64,000 nt of DNA, taken from assembly GCF_026745355.1 (NCBI RefSeq), contig NC_079209.1:8286984-8350983 (forward strand). The letters are read 5' to 3'. Below, piece by piece: positions 34,288 to 55,639 of the stretch. The translations under genes were made by a program, and so were the position numbers. The notes under the pieces were generated by a model. The model was given only the letters and a program-made list of their open reading frames with translations. It was not told the DNA's origin and did not search any database. This DNA comes from Beta vulgaris subsp. vulgaris (Eukaryota; Streptophyta; Magnoliopsida; Caryophyllales; Amaranthaceae). Within the stretch, counting starts at the first letter, position 1; the number at the start of each line of letters is the position of its first letter.

Positions 34288-34295
34288 TATATAAA
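34288..34295 (+). promoter_or_regulatory. TATA box of the PFP-beta gene
   Basis: TATATAAA lies 137 bases before the ATG, which suggests a 5' leader of about 105 bases. It sits about 170 bp downstream of the LINE A tail, so the LINE occupies what would be the distal promoter. Confidence 0.7.
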
Positions 34296-34377
34296 CATAG
34301 AAACCAAAAAATTAAAAAAGTAGAGAAGAAACAGAGAAAGTGTTTCTCTGTGAAGTAAGTGAAGTGAGAAAGAGAGA

Positions 34378-34378
<1 letters not shown>

Positions 34379-34410
<32 letters not shown>
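34379..34410 (+). repeat. (CAAT)n microsatellite in the PFP 5' leader
   Basis: Eight perfect CAAT/AATC units, 20 bp upstream of the start codon, so transcribed in the 5' untranslated region. Confidence 0.9.
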
Positions 34411-34412
<2 letters not shown>

Positions 34413-34431
34413 GCTCTCATCAGATCTAACA

Positions 34432-43107
<8,676 letters not shown>

Positions 43108-43492
43108 GACTATAAGAGTTTTTCCATGTTAGTCTTTTAGGATATTTCGCCCAAGTGAAGGTATTTCTAGGTTGGATAATTATATATTCCCTGATGCACA
43201 TGTTGCATGTTTACTAAAATGGGATTCAGAGCTGTGGCTTGTGCAACCTTTTCAATGTGATATGTGGTCGTGGGTAGGCTTCTGGAAGATATAAATTCCG
43301 ATTTAGGTTCCTTCACATTTGTGACTAGGATTTGTATGATCAGTTGTGCTTCGCCCTCTAATGGATCATTTTTCTGTGCGTAGCATGATTTGGTTTGCAA
43401 CTTTTATTTTCTTATTATAAATCGGGAGATGTTTTGCTTCTAGAAATACTGGTTTACGTCGTATATTCTGGGGGTATGTTTGAGAAGATATT

Positions 43493-43498
43493 AATAAA
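43493..43498 (+). terminator. Possible polyadenylation signal of PFP-beta
   Basis: AATAAA, 386 bases after the stop codon, in an AT-rich stretch. Plant signals are loose, so this is only a candidate. Confidence 0.35.
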
Positions 43499-43967
43499 AA
43501 AAAATCTAGATGATTTATATATTTTCGTGTTATTTTACTGAATTGACTGTTGAGCCAACTTCGGACACAACTTTAGTTTACTGAATTGAGTTTTAATCAA
43601 TTTATTGCACTGTATTCTTCTAAAAAAATCTACGGTATTAAATTTGTTTTTGAGGGGAATTTACGGTATTTAATTAGCGGCAAGAAGTAGCCACAGTAAA
43701 ATGATTTTGGGATGGACAGAAACTAAACTTACTTTTGAAAAGGGTTTTGTTGGTGGATCATGACTTGTGTGAGCTTCAAATAAAACCAATGGTGAACATT
43801 CGGAGCGCAAGAGTGCTGGAGGGCCATCTTAAGCATCTTTCTCATAAATTGATTTCTCATTTGTGTGATGACTGTACATTGATTATGGAATATTCTCTTA
43901 AGTGTGATATATTGTCTCCCTCTACATCAGTCGTCACAAATAATTTAGACATGTTTTATATATACTA

Positions 43968-44270
43968 CTCTCTTCATTTTTTTAATTGCTAAATTTTTCT
44001 TAAATGGTTATTTCTTTTTAATTGCTACATTTTTCTTATTTGGAATACTTAGCCCACCATAAAGTAATACTATTATCCCCTCAAAAAAAAAAAGAGTAAT
44101 ACTATTATAATTGTTTTTCTCATTTTCCACCCAAAGTAATACTTTATCACTTTTTTCATTATTTTACATTATATAGGCCAAAAAGCACCATTCAAAAAAT
44201 TTGAAAGTGACATCGCCTAGATTATTGTGCATGCAACAATGTCACAAACAAAAAAAAGAAACGGAGGGAA
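43968..44270. mobile_element. Stowaway MITE downstream of PFP
   Basis: The left end CTCTCTTCATTTTTTTAATT and right end GAAACGGAGGGAA are inverted with mismatches. TA lies at 43966-43967 and 44271-44272. Confidence 0.6.
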
Positions 44271-44355
44271 TATTCATTAATAGTTTATAGAGGTAAATTT
44301 ACACCCCCTAACATAGATAAAATTTAGTAAAATTAAGGCTATTAATGATCAATTA

Positions 44356-44580
44356 TTCCGTCTTTTTATATATTTCATATTGACTTGAACACTTGTCAAT
44401 GTATAACTTTGATCACTAATATATCTGAAATTATTTCATAAATAAAAAATTTTAAAAATTGATATTATTATTATATGTGTCGAGACAAATTTAACGACAT
44501 CATGGATGCTAATATCGATTTTTTATACATCTATAAAAAAAGATAGTCAAAATAGAGCATTTATTTAAAAAGAAAGGGAA
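44356..44580. mobile_element. Second Stowaway-like MITE downstream of PFP
   Basis: The left end TTCCGTCTTTTTATATATTT and right end ending AAAGAAAGGGAA are inverted with mismatches. TA lies at 44354-44355 and 44581-44582. Confidence 0.55.
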
Positions 44581-44659
44581 TATTATTTTGACCTGGATTG
44601 CATTTTCTAATAAACCACAACTTTTATATAGACCATATTACATTAAAATTAATTTAGTC

Positions 44660-45850
44660 CCATGAACTAAAAGCGGATGCAACTACAGGAGATCTGTTAT
44701 ATTGGCGAGATGGCACAAATGGTAAGTTCTCTATACGATCGACTATGAGTATTATGCGCAATGATCATGATGTCCTTGATGATGGTTGTTGGAACTTAAT
44801 TTGGAATGATCCAGTGCAACAAAGAATTAGAGCGTTCTTGTGGATTGTTGGGCATGCATGACAAGGTGCTTGGTAATTCAGCTAGGATCAAGCGTCACTT
44901 AACAAACGATCCAAGTTGCTTCAATTGTGAAGCTAAAGACGAGTCCACTTTGCATATAATTCGAGATTGTCCTCTTGCTAAGGTGGTTTGGGAAAGGTTG
45001 GGAGGGCTAACAGATGACCCCGATTTTTTATTACAATCACTTCGAGATTGGATCGTTTATAACATGGGACACAAAGAAACTGAAGAAGGGTATCCAATTT
45101 GGGGCACGCTGTTTGGAGTCACGGTGTGGTGGGTTTGGAGGTGGAGGAACTGCTATGTCATTGGGAGGGGTCATGAAGTTCCTCATGATCTTGGAGGTTT
45201 TATTCATGTAAGGTACAACGAAATGAGGAGGAGCATTGAGATGGATTTGGAATCCTCGACTCAAACTCATAGGAAAGGGAAGGCGGAGGAGATTGGTATT
45301 GCTTGGAGGTACCCTTCCTACGGATGGTATGCCCTTAACATAGATGGTGCGGCTAAGGGGTGCCCAAGCCCAGCAGGAGGGGGAGCTATCACTATCCTCA
45401 TATCTGCACTATTTTTCGGATTTTGTGGCTTGTAATTCTGGTAGAGCTGAGTTCTTGGCTCTCGATAAAGGCTTGATTCTTGCTCGAGACTTAAAGATTG
45501 GTCAACTGATTGTGCAAATGGATAATCTAGCCTATATCCAAGTTCTTCAACAACAAAATGCGTGTCGAGGCGAGAAGACACACTTCATTAAGCAATACAT
45601 TGAGCTACATAATAAGCCAGATTGGAAAGTTCGGCTAATACACGTTTATCGCGAAGGGAATCGAGCAGCGAATTGGTTAGCCAATCATGGGATCACTTAA
45701 CTCCAACCTTCCATTTTGTTTTCTTCAACCCCTATAGGCCTACATAGGATTGTAGATGAGGATATCATAGATGTTGTTGTCCCTCATTTGATTCCTCCTT
45801 AGTTTTCTATTGGTTTTGCTTTTGGTTCATAATTTACTCCTCTTAAGAAA
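44660..45850 (+). pseudogene. 5'-truncated LINE tail (zf-RVT and RNase H)
   Basis: The frame at 44806-45435 carries a reverse-transcriptase zinc-binding segment (SCFNCEAKDESTLHIIRDCP), a Trp-rich linker (WWVWRWRN) and the start of RNase H (NIDGAAKG). After a frameshift around 45390-45430, the frame at 45344-45700 continues RNase H (GRAEFLALDKGLILARDL, IVQMDNLAYIQVL, REGNRAANWLANHG). The upstream reading from 44690 (LLYWRDGTNGKFSI) is in other frames. This is a different subfamily from the two larger LINEs in the window. Confidence 0.75.
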
Positions 45851-46239
45851 AATATCTCAAAATATAAGACGAAAAATTCCCACCAAAACAAAATTGTAAG
45901 AAACTTTTGATGTTTTTAGTGTCCAAAGGAAAAAGCCTAATTTTCTTTTGGTTTTTTTTGGTGCTGACCTAACTTTCTTTTGAGACTAAAAATAAAGATG
46001 ACGTGAGGATGTTAAAAGGGGCATTATGTAGTGATATTGGGGGGTTACTCTGGTTAGAAATCTAATAAGATTCTACCTTAAAATAAGTGGGTAAAAGCAC
46101 TAGTCTTCATCTTCCATATATATTAACCCTTATTAGTCAATACTTGCTCGGTTGCTCCATTAAGGTTTCTCATTGATTACCATGTAATCGAGCCCTTATT
46201 AGTCCATATAGAACAATGCTGTGATAATTTAGCTATTCA

Positions 46240-46385
46240 ATGATTAATGATGATCAAAAGAGGAGTTACGGTGTGTCATGTCTTTGGAGAAGGAAACTGC
46301 GCTCCTCACTGGCTCGTCAACAACAAAGTGGCTCAACCTCTTATACTTGTAGTCTTAGCTAGAGAGCTTACTTTTACCTCTTAAT
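46240..46385 (+). pseudogene. LINE RNase H C-terminal scrap (copy A)
   Basis: Reads VTVCHVFGEGNCAPHWLVNN, the last RNase H motif of plant LINE ORF2. The same scrap occurs in copy B at about 60715-60865. Confidence 0.5.
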
Positions 46386-46706
46386 CGTACTTTAGATGAG
46401 GACAAGGCGTGGCTTTGCCACGACTCATTCGTCCTTTATGTTTTGTTTGGTAGGAAGGATTTGGATGAAAAAGAAAGGAAAGGAAAGGAAAGGAAAGGAA
46501 AGGTAAAAACAAATTTTTTCATGTTTGATAAAAGAAAATAAAAGGGGTTTGATCGGAAAGGATAGGAAGTGAAAGGAAAAGAATACTCTTAAATCCTTGC
46601 TTTCGGAAAATAATACTCTTAAATCCTTGCTTTCCTTTCCTCCCAAAATCGAAGGAATTTGACAGGAAAGAAAACTAACAAGCTTTCTACCTACGTTTGT
46701 TATTCC

Positions 46707-47718
46707 CAGTGGCGGAGCCAGCAGGGGGGACATGGGGACAAATGTCCCATCACTTCAAAAGAAAATTGAAAAAAACGAAAAAAACACACTGAGCAGACGC
46801 GTGAAAGTGAGGAAGAGAGAGAATTTTTTTAAAATAAACACAGTGAAAGGAAGAGAGAAACTTAAAAACGGAAAACCCTAAACTCGGTGGCGGAACGACG
46901 ACCGGTTGACCGCACATTTGCATTCACCGGAGACGACGACGACGAGCGGTGAGAAAGAGGAACGAAGTCACGAACTTCGAACGAAGGAGTCGGGAGCGGT
47001 GAGGAAGAGCCGAAGAGGAATGAAGCCACGAAGCGAGTGCGACAGAGTCAGGAGACGAAGCAACGCTGCCATCCCCACCGCCCACGTCCAGTCGGCGTCG
47101 CAGACCTCCCGAGACGCCCAGTCACTGACTGTCGCTTCAGTCAGTCAGTAAGTTTTTTAAACCCTAAGTTTTAGCTTTAGTTTTTTTTAGGTAATATTTA
47201 CATTGTTTGGTTGTGAATTATGATAATTGTGAAATGTTGATTTGTGATTGTGGATCTATGGTTGTTGATTGATTTGTTGTTGGTTTGGAATTGGTCATGA
47301 ACTCATGATTTAGGAAATTCTTAGTTTGTAATTCGAATTTCTAATTAAGAAATTGTAAATATGAGTAGTTGATTTATAATTGAAATAGTGAATAGTTTGG
47401 TTTGATTACTTTGATATGTAATTGATTAATGTTTACCAATTTAATAGGAAATGTCAAGTGATTCACATGCACCTAATTCTAACAAGTACAAGGTTAAGGG
47501 AAACCAACCTGATTTTCGACAATTTATCTTTAAAAGAATGAAATCCCAAGAAACATCTTTATTCATTTTTCTTAGATTGTAAGACATTTTGGAATTTTAG
47601 ATGTAAAACATAAAGTATTAAACAATTTGTGTTGTACTGTATTGTTTTTTTATAATTTCTTTTTTCGAATGCTCGACGGTCGAATTCCCCCACCTTGAGA
47701 ATCTTAGCTCTGCCACTG
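46707..47718 (+). mobile_element. Non-autonomous hAT element, copy A
   Basis: Termini CAGTGGCGGAGCCAGC and TCTGCCACTG are inverted. The flanks are GTTATTCC (46699-46706) and GTGATTCC (47719-47726); the perfect 8-bp duplication survives in copy B. Inside is a GC-rich first-exon-like segment (46880-47150), then an intron-like stretch and a short exon (47453 on) encoding SSDSHAPNSNKYKVKGNQ followed by DFRQF. The latter resembles the N-terminus of plant hAT transposases, so this is a deletion derivative. Confidence 0.75.
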
Positions 47719-47729
47719 GTGATTCCTCT

Positions 47730-48160
47730 CAAATCCATAATTTATAACAAACATTGGAAACTAAATCTACCTTATTTTCTCTTCTTTTCCTTTTCTCTTC
47801 CTTTCTTTTCCTTTTCTCTTCCTTTCTTTTCCTTTCTTTTAATTTACTAAAAAAAAATACCAAATAAAGTGTTAAGATTTTTTTAGTTGTATTTTAATTT
47901 CAGTTGTTTTATTTTCTTTGGAATCTCTTCCTCCTTTGGAATAAAAAACCCATATACATGGGATTGCTATCCTTATTCCCCGCCTCATATATTCTGACTA
48001 TCTGATCAAGAAGTGGTAGTTCAGTGAAGTTTTACCCCAAATTTCAAGGCATTACTCGGGTACGAATATTCATCCCAATAATATGTTGGGGTATTTACTT
48101 TTGGGTTGTGTAGCCTTTACCCAGCATATGATCTGTTATGCCCTATAGTCTACAGACTGA
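47730..48160. other. Pyrimidine-rich flank shared by both duplication copies
   Basis: CTTTTCCTTTTCTCTTCC tracts, mirrored by AAGGAAAGG tracts at 46470-46505, suggest that the hAT element inserted into an older MITE spanning about 46435-47870. No gene seen. Confidence 0.4.
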
Positions 48161-48164
48161 CTAA

Positions 48165-48437
48165 GGGTCTGTTCTTTCCAGCTTATTTTCAGTTCAGTTC
48201 AGTTCAATTCAGTTAAGTTCAGTTTAATTCAGTTTAATTCAGTTCAGTCTAGTTCAGTTCAGCTTTGGTCAATACTTTTCCTCTCACATATCACTATTCA
48301 TTTCAGTTCAGTTCAGCTTTTGACAATACTTTTCCTCTCACATATCACTATTCATTTCAGTTCAGTTCAGTTCAGTTCAATTCAGTTCAGTTCAATTCAG
48401 TTCAGTTTAGTTATTTTATGCCGAAGAAAACATACCC
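48165..48437. mobile_element. CAGTT MITE (PIF/Harbinger-type), copy A
   Basis: GGGTCTGTTCTTTCC at the left and an inverted AACATACCC at the right, flanked by TAA (48162-48164 and 48438-48440). The core is CAGTTCAGTTCAATTCAG repeats with the conserved spacer CTCTCACATATCACTATTCA, present twice. It matches 62616-62832. Confidence 0.75.
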
Positions 48438-48606
48438 TAATAGCATAACAAGAGTGTTTTCGGGTCAATTATCTTTCCTAATATAAAAAAATTTCAATTA
48501 TCGCCCTATACATTTTCACTTTACTACACCTCCCTTTGCGTTCCTTTCCTTTCCTTTTCCTTTTTTTTTTTTTTTTTTTTTGGCGACAAGAACAAACAGA
48601 CACAAG

Positions 48607-51600
48607 TTAACTACTAATCTTACCCTGCCTAGCAGCTATCGCTAACTTATGAGCTGGAAGAACTTCTATTCTACTTACTTTCCTAAATATACATTGGTCG
48701 AATTTTCTTTGCATAGTTCGGATATCATGGATTAGAGATGCGATTTCAAAGTCTTGAGCTTTACTGCCTATATTTTGGATTAAGTTCGTGGAGTCCGAGA
48801 GAATCTGAATTTTCCGAAGTCCTTTCCTTAAAGCCTCACCAAGTCCTTCGTATAGAGCGTACGCTTTCGCTTGGAGCGAAGACGAGGCTATAATCATTTT
48901 ATTACCCTCAAAAACAGTCGATCCTTACCACGACACGGACCATCCAATGCCTGCCCGCGAGTGACTTCCTTTCTGCTTTTTCCACGCTCCATCTACTACC
49001 ATGACGTACCAATCCAAGTGGCTAAACTCCACTGATTGAAGCAAAACTGCCGGGTTTCTCGTACAAGACTTGGATGAATTTGAGGCCGCTTCCCTCGTCT
49101 TTTTACCCTCCTCACATTCCTTAAGTAGACCTTCCTTTCTCCGAAGTATAAATGTTGGGTCCTCGTGAAGATTTCTGAAAACTATGTTATTCCTATGGAT
49201 CCAAATAGCCTAGAGGGTGGCTATAAACTCCTTGACTCGTTCCGATTGAGTTCCATCTTCCTTCCAGAATAACTTAAGGAAATTTTGGACCCAATCCTGC
49301 ATAGGGATATTTCTGCTCGATGAAGTGTTAATGCCCAAAAAAGAGGACGACCACACCCTCGAAGAGATGGGGTAGTCTCTAAACAGGTGATTCTCATCTT
49401 CTTTATCTAACATGCACAAATAACAGTTCTCTTGAACAGGGATATTTCTTTTTAGCAGATTGGAGTTAAGTGCAAGTGCTTTTTGAATAAGCCGCCAGAC
49501 AAACAATTTCCACTTAGGGATAATGTCCGAAGCCCAAAATTTACTCCAAAATCTTCTGTTATTCTGAGTCAGATCCAATTCGCCCCTTTGTCGTAGATAG
49601 AAGGCGTACACATCCTTGACCCTCAAATATCCTACTTTCGATTCACTCCACACATACCTATCATTAAAGCTTTCCTTTGGGATATGTATGGAGAAAATTC
49701 TGAAAGAAGTACCCGGATCAAAAACACTTCGAATGAGGGATGAATTCCAAGTTTGCTGTTGAGGGTTTATTAAATCATTGACTCTCCTTATCCTGAGAGC
49801 TTCCACATTTATCCCCTGTTTGAGCTTAATCGGATCCCCTTTCACCCATTTATCCTCTAAGATGCTTGTGTCGGACCCATTTCCAATTTGCATTGTAAAG
49901 CCTTCTGAACAATCTTGTACCGATCTACAGAGACCTCGGAAACCCCAAGATACTCTGCCCAGCTTTTTCTTTCTTAAAACGGCATTCACCGGGGAAGCTT
50001 TATATTTGGCATAGTAAAACTGGGAAATCAACGAATGACTTTCAGTGTGAATTCTGACAGCCTGCTTTGTAAGGAGAGCTTTATTAAACAAATGAACATT
50101 TCTAATCCCTAGCCCTCCTCCTCCTTTGGGCAGCTCAATGGAAGCCCTACCTTTCCAGTATATGGGCTTTGACATCCGGGCTCCAGCCCATAAGAATCTT
50201 GCGAAAATCGAATTCAATTTATCTGTTGTAGTCTTCGGAAGAAGGAAGACGCTGAGGATATTCAGGCTCAGCATAGAAAGGATACCATTAATGAGCAGGA
50301 TCCGACCTGCTATAGAGAGGGATAAATGATGCCAGCTTGATCGTGAGATCCGTTGCTCTACTTTCTCGACCAAAGGCAGGAATTGTCTCGAGTTTTTCCC
50401 GTTCACCTCAATGTTACATCCTATGTATTTCCCGATCGTCTTCGCTGAAGGAGTACCTATTATCAATCTCATACGCTGACGGCTGTCACAATCTGTATTA
50501 GGACTAAAAATGATGAGGGATTTATGATAGTTAATGACTTCGCCTGATAACCTGCTGAACTTGGCAAGTATATTCTTGACACCTTCGCACGCTTCCGGAG
50601 TCGCCTTAAAGAAAATCAATGAGTCATCTACAAAGAAAAGATGCGACACAGGAGGCCCTGTTCTAGAAGGGCGGATCCCTTGAAAAATGTTATCACCCAT
50701 CCCTTTAGTTAGAAGTCTAGAAAGAACATCCATAACCAGTATGAAGAGATATGAGGAAAGAGGATCTCCTTGTCTGAGGCCACACGAGGGTTTGAATCTT
50801 TTTGATGGTTCTCCGTTTATGAGAAGCGAGAATGAGACGGTGGTGACGCATTGCATGATCCAGTGACGGCAAAGGGGAGGGATTCCCATACAGTCCAGCA
50901 GCCATGCCAAAAAATCCCAATCAACCTTGTCGTAGGCTTTAAACATGTCAATCTTCAGAGCTACAATTGATTGCCTCCCCTTAGTCCGCTGTTTGATACT
51001 ATTAATTAGCTCATGGGCAATGAGACAATTATCTGACATGAGTCGACCAGGTACAAACGCATTTTGAAAAGGGGAGACTGTGCTCTTCAGGATGGGTTTT
51101 AGCCTATTAGAGATAATTTTCGAGATGATCTTATAGATCACATTACAAAGGCTAATTGGGCGATATTGTCCTGCTTCCTCAGGCCTATCTGTTTTGGGGA
51201 TGAGACATATATTAGTGAAATTCCACTCCTGGAGAAGGAACCCTGTAGAGAAAAAGTGGGAATTCGCCTTCCAGATATCTTCTCCCACTACACCCCAATA
51301 CTTTTGGTAGAACACAGCAGGAATACCATCCGGACCAGGGGCTTTAAGGCTACCCATATCAAAAACCACCCCTTTGACTTCTTTAATCGTGACTGGTTTG
51401 ACAAGATCAACCTGGTGTTTTGCAGATATCCTAGGAAAGAGGTCTTGAATTGAGGACAGTTCTTCCCAAAAATCTTCATTGTGTCTTACTCCTTGATATA
51501 TGCGAGTAAAATGGTCAGTTAGTTCCTGATGAATGTCATCCTTCTTTGAGATCCAGCTTCCCTCCGCTGTTTTAAGCATCAAAATTTCATTTCGACGTCT

Positions 51601-52713
51601 ACGTCGCTTCGCTTTCCTTTAGAACCACTTAGTGTTTGTATCCTCCCACGCTTTCCATTTGCTCTTTGCCCTCTGCTGCCAATATTTGAGCTGAATTTCC
51701 AATTTTTCTCTGCTCTCCCTAATAGCATTTACATCTTGTTCCCCGTCAGTGATATTAGGGAATTGAGATTGGGCTTCACCACATTTGTTCAGGCAATCTT
51801 CCCATGCAATATTATTTGAGGCCTTAAACTCCTTGCACCATTTGAATAAACGAAATCTTATTTGGCGATATTTTTGCGCAAACTTGAACATTGGTGATCC
51901 CTGAACTTGTTGTTGCCATTGACTAGCTATGATATTCGCAATCTCTTCAAACCCAAGACACCAGGCCTCCATTTTTATTGGTGATTTCCTTCTTTCGGTT
52001 AATGATGAAGTAATCATGATGATAGGACTATGATCGGATACTAAGATAGGGAGATTTAACATTGTGGCTTCCGAGTACTTATGCATCCAGTTTTCAGTAG
52101 CATAATTAAGCTCTATCCAACCTCTCATAAATCCTATCATTGCCCAACCTATTATTGCACCAAGTGAATGACTGTCCCTGAAAGTTCAACTCTGATAGCC
52201 CTATGTTGCTTCTCCATAAAGCAAAATCTTCTTTCCCTCGTATGTGATCAGACCCGCCCATTTTTTGATTTAGGAACTCTACCTGATTAAAATCTCCCAT
52301 AACGAGGCTATCAAGTGGGTTTTGATGTAAGCATTGGGTTATTCTTTCCCAGACATCGTTCCTTGACTCTATATACGGCGATCCATACAGCAAAATAAGG
52401 TTCCATTTATATATATCTTTATCAACTACATCGTTGATAATACAGGCAAAATGATTAGTGGAGCTGCTACTGACATCTATTTTTACATCATTACACCAAA
52501 ATAAAGCCAGACCACCTGCGTTATTTATGGGTTCAACGGTGGCTGCACTAGAGAAACCAAATACAATAGCTAACTGGTTTAATAGATGATTCATTAGATT
52601 TGGTTTCTGACAGAAAAAGACTTGTGGTGAGAATTTGCGACCATCCAGTGAAGGAAAGGAATCGTAGGGGAGTCCGCCGTCCTCATCCCTACATTCCATG
52701 CCATAATCTTCAT
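48607..52713 (-). pseudogene. LINE ORF2 with several frameshifts
   Basis: From the ATG at 52713: endonuclease (GDFNQVEFLNQKMGGSDH, SDHSPIIMI) broken by shifts near 52620 and 52125 and by a stop near 51619. An open stretch at 51582-49210 then covers the reverse transcriptase (LKAPGPDGIPAVFYQKYW, GLRQGDPLSSYL, FFVDDSLIFFK; the usual A of the xADD box is V here) and the zinc-binding region (CYLCMLDKEDENHLF). RNase H follows after further shifts (48897-48607, ASSSLQAKAYALYEG). It keeps the RT segment that the plus-strand LINE has lost. Confidence 0.85.
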
Positions 52714-53716
52714 GGGCCTCCGGAGACTGCTTAGGCCCGTCTCGAGGCCATCATCTCCGAAGAAAGCTCGATACTTGGACTTCTTGAATTTGTGCAAAAT
52801 CTCCTGCCTTTTATCCGCAACCCATTTGTGCAAATCCAGAGTAACCTCATTGATAAATTCTTCAATCAAAGGCTCGAATTCCTTAAACTTCCTTTTTTTC
52901 TCACATAGTAATGCTTGAACCACCACCCTTTTGGGCCTAGGAGGGCGACCCGTGACTTTCTTAGGCATACCACTGGAACCCGGCAGAGCTGGCTTCAAAC
53001 CCGCATCACCAGCGACTTGGGCCTCGGCCTTCTTTCCAGAAAAAAGCATAATGTTCTCCTTGGGCCTCTTAACATCACTAACCAAAGTAACCTGAATATC
53101 ACCCTCCTCATTCTGAACTTTCATAGAAGATGACTTGGGGTTAGTTTCCAAATTAGTTTTTGCATCCAGCTTAACATCAATTTTTATGCCCGAATCAGTC
53201 TGATGCACATCATCACAGCAGATGACAGGGACTTCCACCAACTCCTCTTTACTTTTTGGAGCAACCTCCACCATCTCAGAAATTTCATCAAACTTACGCT
53301 TACCTTGCTCTTTCTCCTCTACAACTGGACTATTCATTTGCTGTGCTTGAGAATTCGACCACATAGGAAAAATTCGAAGGTCGACAAACTCAGTTGTGGG
53401 AAGGCCCGCCACTGCCGAATGAAATGAGCTCGAGGAGCCCGTCTGAAGAGAAGAATGTGACCCCGGAATCTGAAGAGGAGTTTGAGGAGAGAGATATGAG
53501 CTTTGTCCTTGCTAGAAAATTTTGCAAGTCTCCCCAATCAAGAGGGTCACTTATAGAGTAATGCTCAAAGCTTGGGTCCCCTCGAACAAAGGCGTCCTCA
53601 GGATTAAAAAAAGATGAGATACTGTTCGGTCCAAGAGAATGACTCCAAGAGTTGAAAGGGTCGATGTTGGTGACGTGGGTTGGCAAAGCATCTTGTGGAA
53701 GAAAGTCATTGTACTT
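52714..53716 (-). pseudogene. LINE ORF1, C-terminal part
   Basis: The reading starts inside ORF1 (FLPQDALPTHVTNIDPFNSW, DPLDWGDLQNFLA), shifts frame near 53440, then continues as AGLPTTEFVDLRIFP to TGRPPRPKRVVVQALLCEKK and LDLHKWVADKRQEILHKFKK. It runs in frame into the ORF2 start, unlike the plus-strand LINE, which has one extra base before the junction. The DUF4283 and zinc-knuckle regions are absent because of 5' truncation. Confidence 0.75.
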
Positions 53717-53937
53717 ATTAAAATTATTACTCCAACTGCTCTCTGTCTCTCCCCCCCCCCCAAACAACCATATCGTCCATATGCATTTTGCACACTTCAT
53801 TTCTCTGGCAACAGCACATTTTCTCCCTAGAAAATTTCCATAGTTTACCCAATTTTCTTAGCTCGATTATGTTGATCTTTAACCTCGGTAATATTCAACT
53901 TCTTTTAGGATTTTTGAATAAATTGCACTCCCATATA

Positions 53938-55635
53938 CTCCCTCCGTTTCCTAAAGATCTTCCCTCTTTTCGTTTAAGTGCGTTTCCAAAAGATCTTCCC
54001 TCTTTTACTTTATTCCTTATTTGGAATTTTTTTCTCCTTTTTACCCACTCATGTCCCTATCATATGGTCCACCATGTTGGAACACAAGGTGACACTCAAG
54101 AAGGGGGGTTGAATTGAGTGGTGAAATCTAATCGATTTTCGCAAAATCTCTTTTATGGCTCAATGCCTGGCACTGTGCCAAAACACTCGTAAATCGCTGA
54201 TTTGAGTTTTTACGAATAATAAACTAAAAGTATGTGAGATTTGATACGCAAACACAGGATATAACGTGGTTCAATCTCACCTCTGAGATCTATGTCCACA
54301 CGAAACAAAACTCTTTATTTCTTTGAACCGTAAAATATCAAACTCTTGATACAATAAGATTCCGCCACTACTAACCCTAGTAGTGCTAACCAACCCTTAA
54401 CTCTAAGAGTTGTAATTCTCTATAATAGTGAAATTACAGAAAGAAAGAATCCTCAATCGTGTGCTTCTTAGTCAAGCAATTACAGGACAATTACACTCGT
54501 ATAATAGTAACTTGAATATGACTCGCTCAGTGCTATGCTCAGTGCCGTAGGAAATAGTTTTCAGCTTTTAATAAACTCGATTTTTCTCTCTAAAAACGTG
54601 AGATCTAAAAGTGAATTATGAATCCCTTTTATAGAACATGGATTGGACGACCATCCTTCGAAAAGATATCTTTCAATTCCTTAATTCAAGGGATTTAATT
54701 CTCGTTTAGAAAATCAAACTTTTATCTTTTTCCATTTTTATCTTTAGTCTCAAAAAGATATGTCTTCCATAACAAATTTTCTTTTCAACTCAAAAAGTAT
54801 CGTCCAAAATAAAATCTGATTTTATAAAACTCGTTTTAGGAAATTTCGGTTTTATAAAAATCTTTTAAAAACACGTTTTTATGGAAACACGTTTTTGTAA
54901 AATATTTTTCTAAAACTCTTTCAAAACACACGTTTTATGGAAACATGATTTACACGTTTTATGGAAACATGATTTTGTAAAATCTTTTTCTAAAACTCGT
55001 TTTTATCAAATTCTTTTATAAATACGGTTTTATTAAATTCTTTTTCTAAAATACGGTTTTATTAAATTCTTTTTCTAAAACTCGTTTTTATCAAATTCTT
55101 TTATAAACAAGGTTTTATTAAATTCTTTTTCTAAAAACACGTTTTCCTAAATTCTTTTTATTTCTTAATTCGAAAACTAATTTTCTTTTTATATAGATAT
55201 ATAATTTTAATACAATTATTTATTTTCTTAACTCTAAGAAAATAATAATTATACTAACTTTATATTTCTATATTTAGCACATAGCATATCATCAAGTTCG
55301 AGCATATTACATTTGAATCCAAAGTAACTATTCTAAGGAACATATAAACTTGACTTCAATCTTGATTCTTCTTTTCTTCAAAGTCTTCATTTATTAATTC
55401 CTTTCTTCATGCATCTGTTGCAACTGTTACATACTTTCATACTATAACATATTATATTAATTTTCATCACCAAAAAATAACATGTACATGCACAACACAC
55501 CATTACATTATTAATTTAATTTTACTCCATTCCTCTCTCCTACTTTAACCCCTTTTTATTTGTTTATTTATCTTAACCCCTTTCTCTCTCCTACTTTACC
55601 CACCCCACACCCCACATAAATGGATCCTCCTAGAC
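53938..55635. mobile_element. Stowaway MITE interrupted by a solo LTR, right end lost
   Basis: The left end CTCCCTCCGTTTCCTAAAGA is preceded by TA (53936-53937) and belongs to the same family as 25487 and 25866. It runs to the solo LTR at 54075 and resumes at about 55503 (TTACATTATTAATTTAATTT) up to about 55635, where the family's right terminus is missing. Copy B has an (AT)n tract at the corresponding site. Confidence 0.8.
54075..55497. mobile_element. Solo LTR with CACCA target duplication
   Basis: It begins TGTTGGAACACAAGG, ends CATGCACAACA (TGTTG/CAACA inverted ends) and is flanked by CACCA at 54070-54074 and 55498-55502. The uninterrupted Stowaway family sequence confirms the insertion point. 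There is no internal domain, primer-binding site or second LTR, so this is a solo LTR of 1423 bp, probably Copia-type. The interior is AT-rich with repeated CGTTTTTATNAAA and ACACGTTTTATGGAAACATG units (54840-55140). Confidence 0.9.
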
Positions 55636-55639
55636 ATTC

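Larger units (their letters stand above)
48561..53716 (-). mobile_element. 5'-truncated L1-type LINE, same family as 27180-34117
   Basis: The A tail appears as T21 at 48561-48581, followed inward by the inverse of TTGTTCTTGTCGCC, the family 3' end. The 5' boundary near 53716 falls inside ORF1 and was placed by comparison with the empty site in copy B (about 62955-62965). No clear target duplication was found, so the 5' junction may have formed with loss or microhomology. Confidence 0.85.
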
